From: an uncultured Desulfuromonadales bacterium
GTDB taxonomy: Bacteria > Desulfobacterota > Desulfuromonadia > Desulfuromonadales > Geopsychrobacteraceae
Length of the DNA stretch: 5,568 bases
Assembly (NCBI GenBank): GCA_945788205.1
Contig: CALZLE010000369.1
Location: 1-5,568 of the forward strand
Direction: 5' to 3'
The notes under the pieces: model-generated
Seen by the model: the letters and a program-made list of their open reading frames with translations, nothing else
The model's database searches: none
Told to the model about the DNA's origin: nothing
Shown: positions 5,350-5,568 of the stretch, in pieces
Position numbering within the stretch: the first letter of the stretch is position 1
How the letters are laid out: every line of letters starts with the position of its first letter
Made by a program: the position numbers and the translations under genes

Positions 5350-5502
5350 GTTTCCGGCATGTTCACCAAGGAGGCGGCTGGCTTTCGATATTGAATAAGT
5401 GTCAAATTGCTGTCGAGTGGTTAATAGTCTCTTGCATGTCTCAGGCAAACATGGCATGATGCCCGGCCGGACTCAGCCAGGTAGAGAAAAAGGAGAGTTG
5501 GC
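5350..5502. other. Intergenic region upstream of the DUF3343-like gene
   Basis: This 153-bp gap has no convincing gene and no clear -35/-10 pair. Its right half is packed with short dyads: CATGT (5435-5439) with ACATG (5449-5453), GGCAT (5453-5457) with ATGCC (5459-5463), and the palindrome CCGGCCGG (5463-5470). These may be operator or RNA-structure elements for the following gene. An orphan AAGGAGG lies near 5369-5375 without an ATG at usual spacing. Confidence 0.3.
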
Positions 5503-5568
5503 GTGGTTAATGATGGCGATTGCGTAGCCATTTTTCACTCAATTCATCGAGTGATGAAGGCGGAGAAA
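5503..5568 (+). CDS. DUF3343-like putative Se/S carrier protein, N-terminal part
   Basis: A GTG at 5503, preceded by AAGGAG (5490-5495) at 7 bases, opens a frame that runs to the right edge. After MVNDGD it reads CVAIFHSIHRVMKAEK. The pattern of a short first strand ending in FHS, then an H-R-x-x-K-A-E-K helix, is what I know from the start of DUF3343 proteins, small (about 80-100 residue) TusA/YedF-related proteins described as putative selenium or sulfur carriers and common in anaerobic bacteria. The family's usual later motifs lie outside the window, so only the N terminus supports this. The gene is separated from the large secreted-protein operon by two strong hairpins and is probably an independent unit. 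Confidence 0.7.
   Translation, partial: MVNDGDCVAIFHSIHRVMKAEK

Noticed and set aside
5265..5459. Plus-strand 64-codon frame after the operon
   Set aside because: It runs through both terminator-like hairpins, lacks a proper ribosome binding site and has no protein-like composition.

Overview
This window comes from a bacterial chromosome, probably a Gram-negative deltaproteobacterium of the Desulfuromonas/Geobacter/Pelobacter type. The evidence is moderate coding GC, strong AAGGAG-type ribosome binding sites, Sec signal peptides, a very large secreted PKD-repeat protein, and a downstream gene whose first 22 residues look like the DUF3343 (putative Se/S carrier-like) family. The taxonomic guess is inference from style and gene content, not a database match.

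Layout. Positions 1-305 (minus strand) hold a translationally coupled pair: a three-helix small membrane protein (305 to 48, GTG start) whose stop overlaps the ATG of a second gene that runs off the left edge. They have a plausible sigma-70 promoter with a perfect TTGACA box. Positions 306-942 are a 637-bp divergent intergenic region, unusually rich in inverted repeats. It holds a plus-strand promoter with a perfect TATAAT box, a 12-bp palindrome, a segment at 522-640 that folds on paper into a closed multi-branched RNA, and a second strong hairpin with a possible pseudoknot (859-909) just before the first plus-strand gene. Positions 943-5259 are a two-gene operon: a 137-residue exported protein of probable beta-sandwich fold, then a 1281-residue exported protein. 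The large protein has a tyrosine-rich N-terminal half built of divergent modules, two Ig-like domains, a PKD domain, two 95-residue tandem repeats, a last PKD domain and a conserved C-terminal domain. Two strong hairpins follow (5273-5349), then a 150-bp gap, then the start of the DUF3343-like gene, which is cut by the right edge.

How it may work together. The two exported proteins share an operon and are both predicted all-beta and extracytoplasmic, so they may act together at the cell surface or in the matrix, for example in adhesion; no catalytic motif is visible in either. The long structured leader suggests that expression may be controlled at the RNA level. The leader structures were paired by eye and match no RNA class I recognise, so they are the best candidates for something undescribed here.
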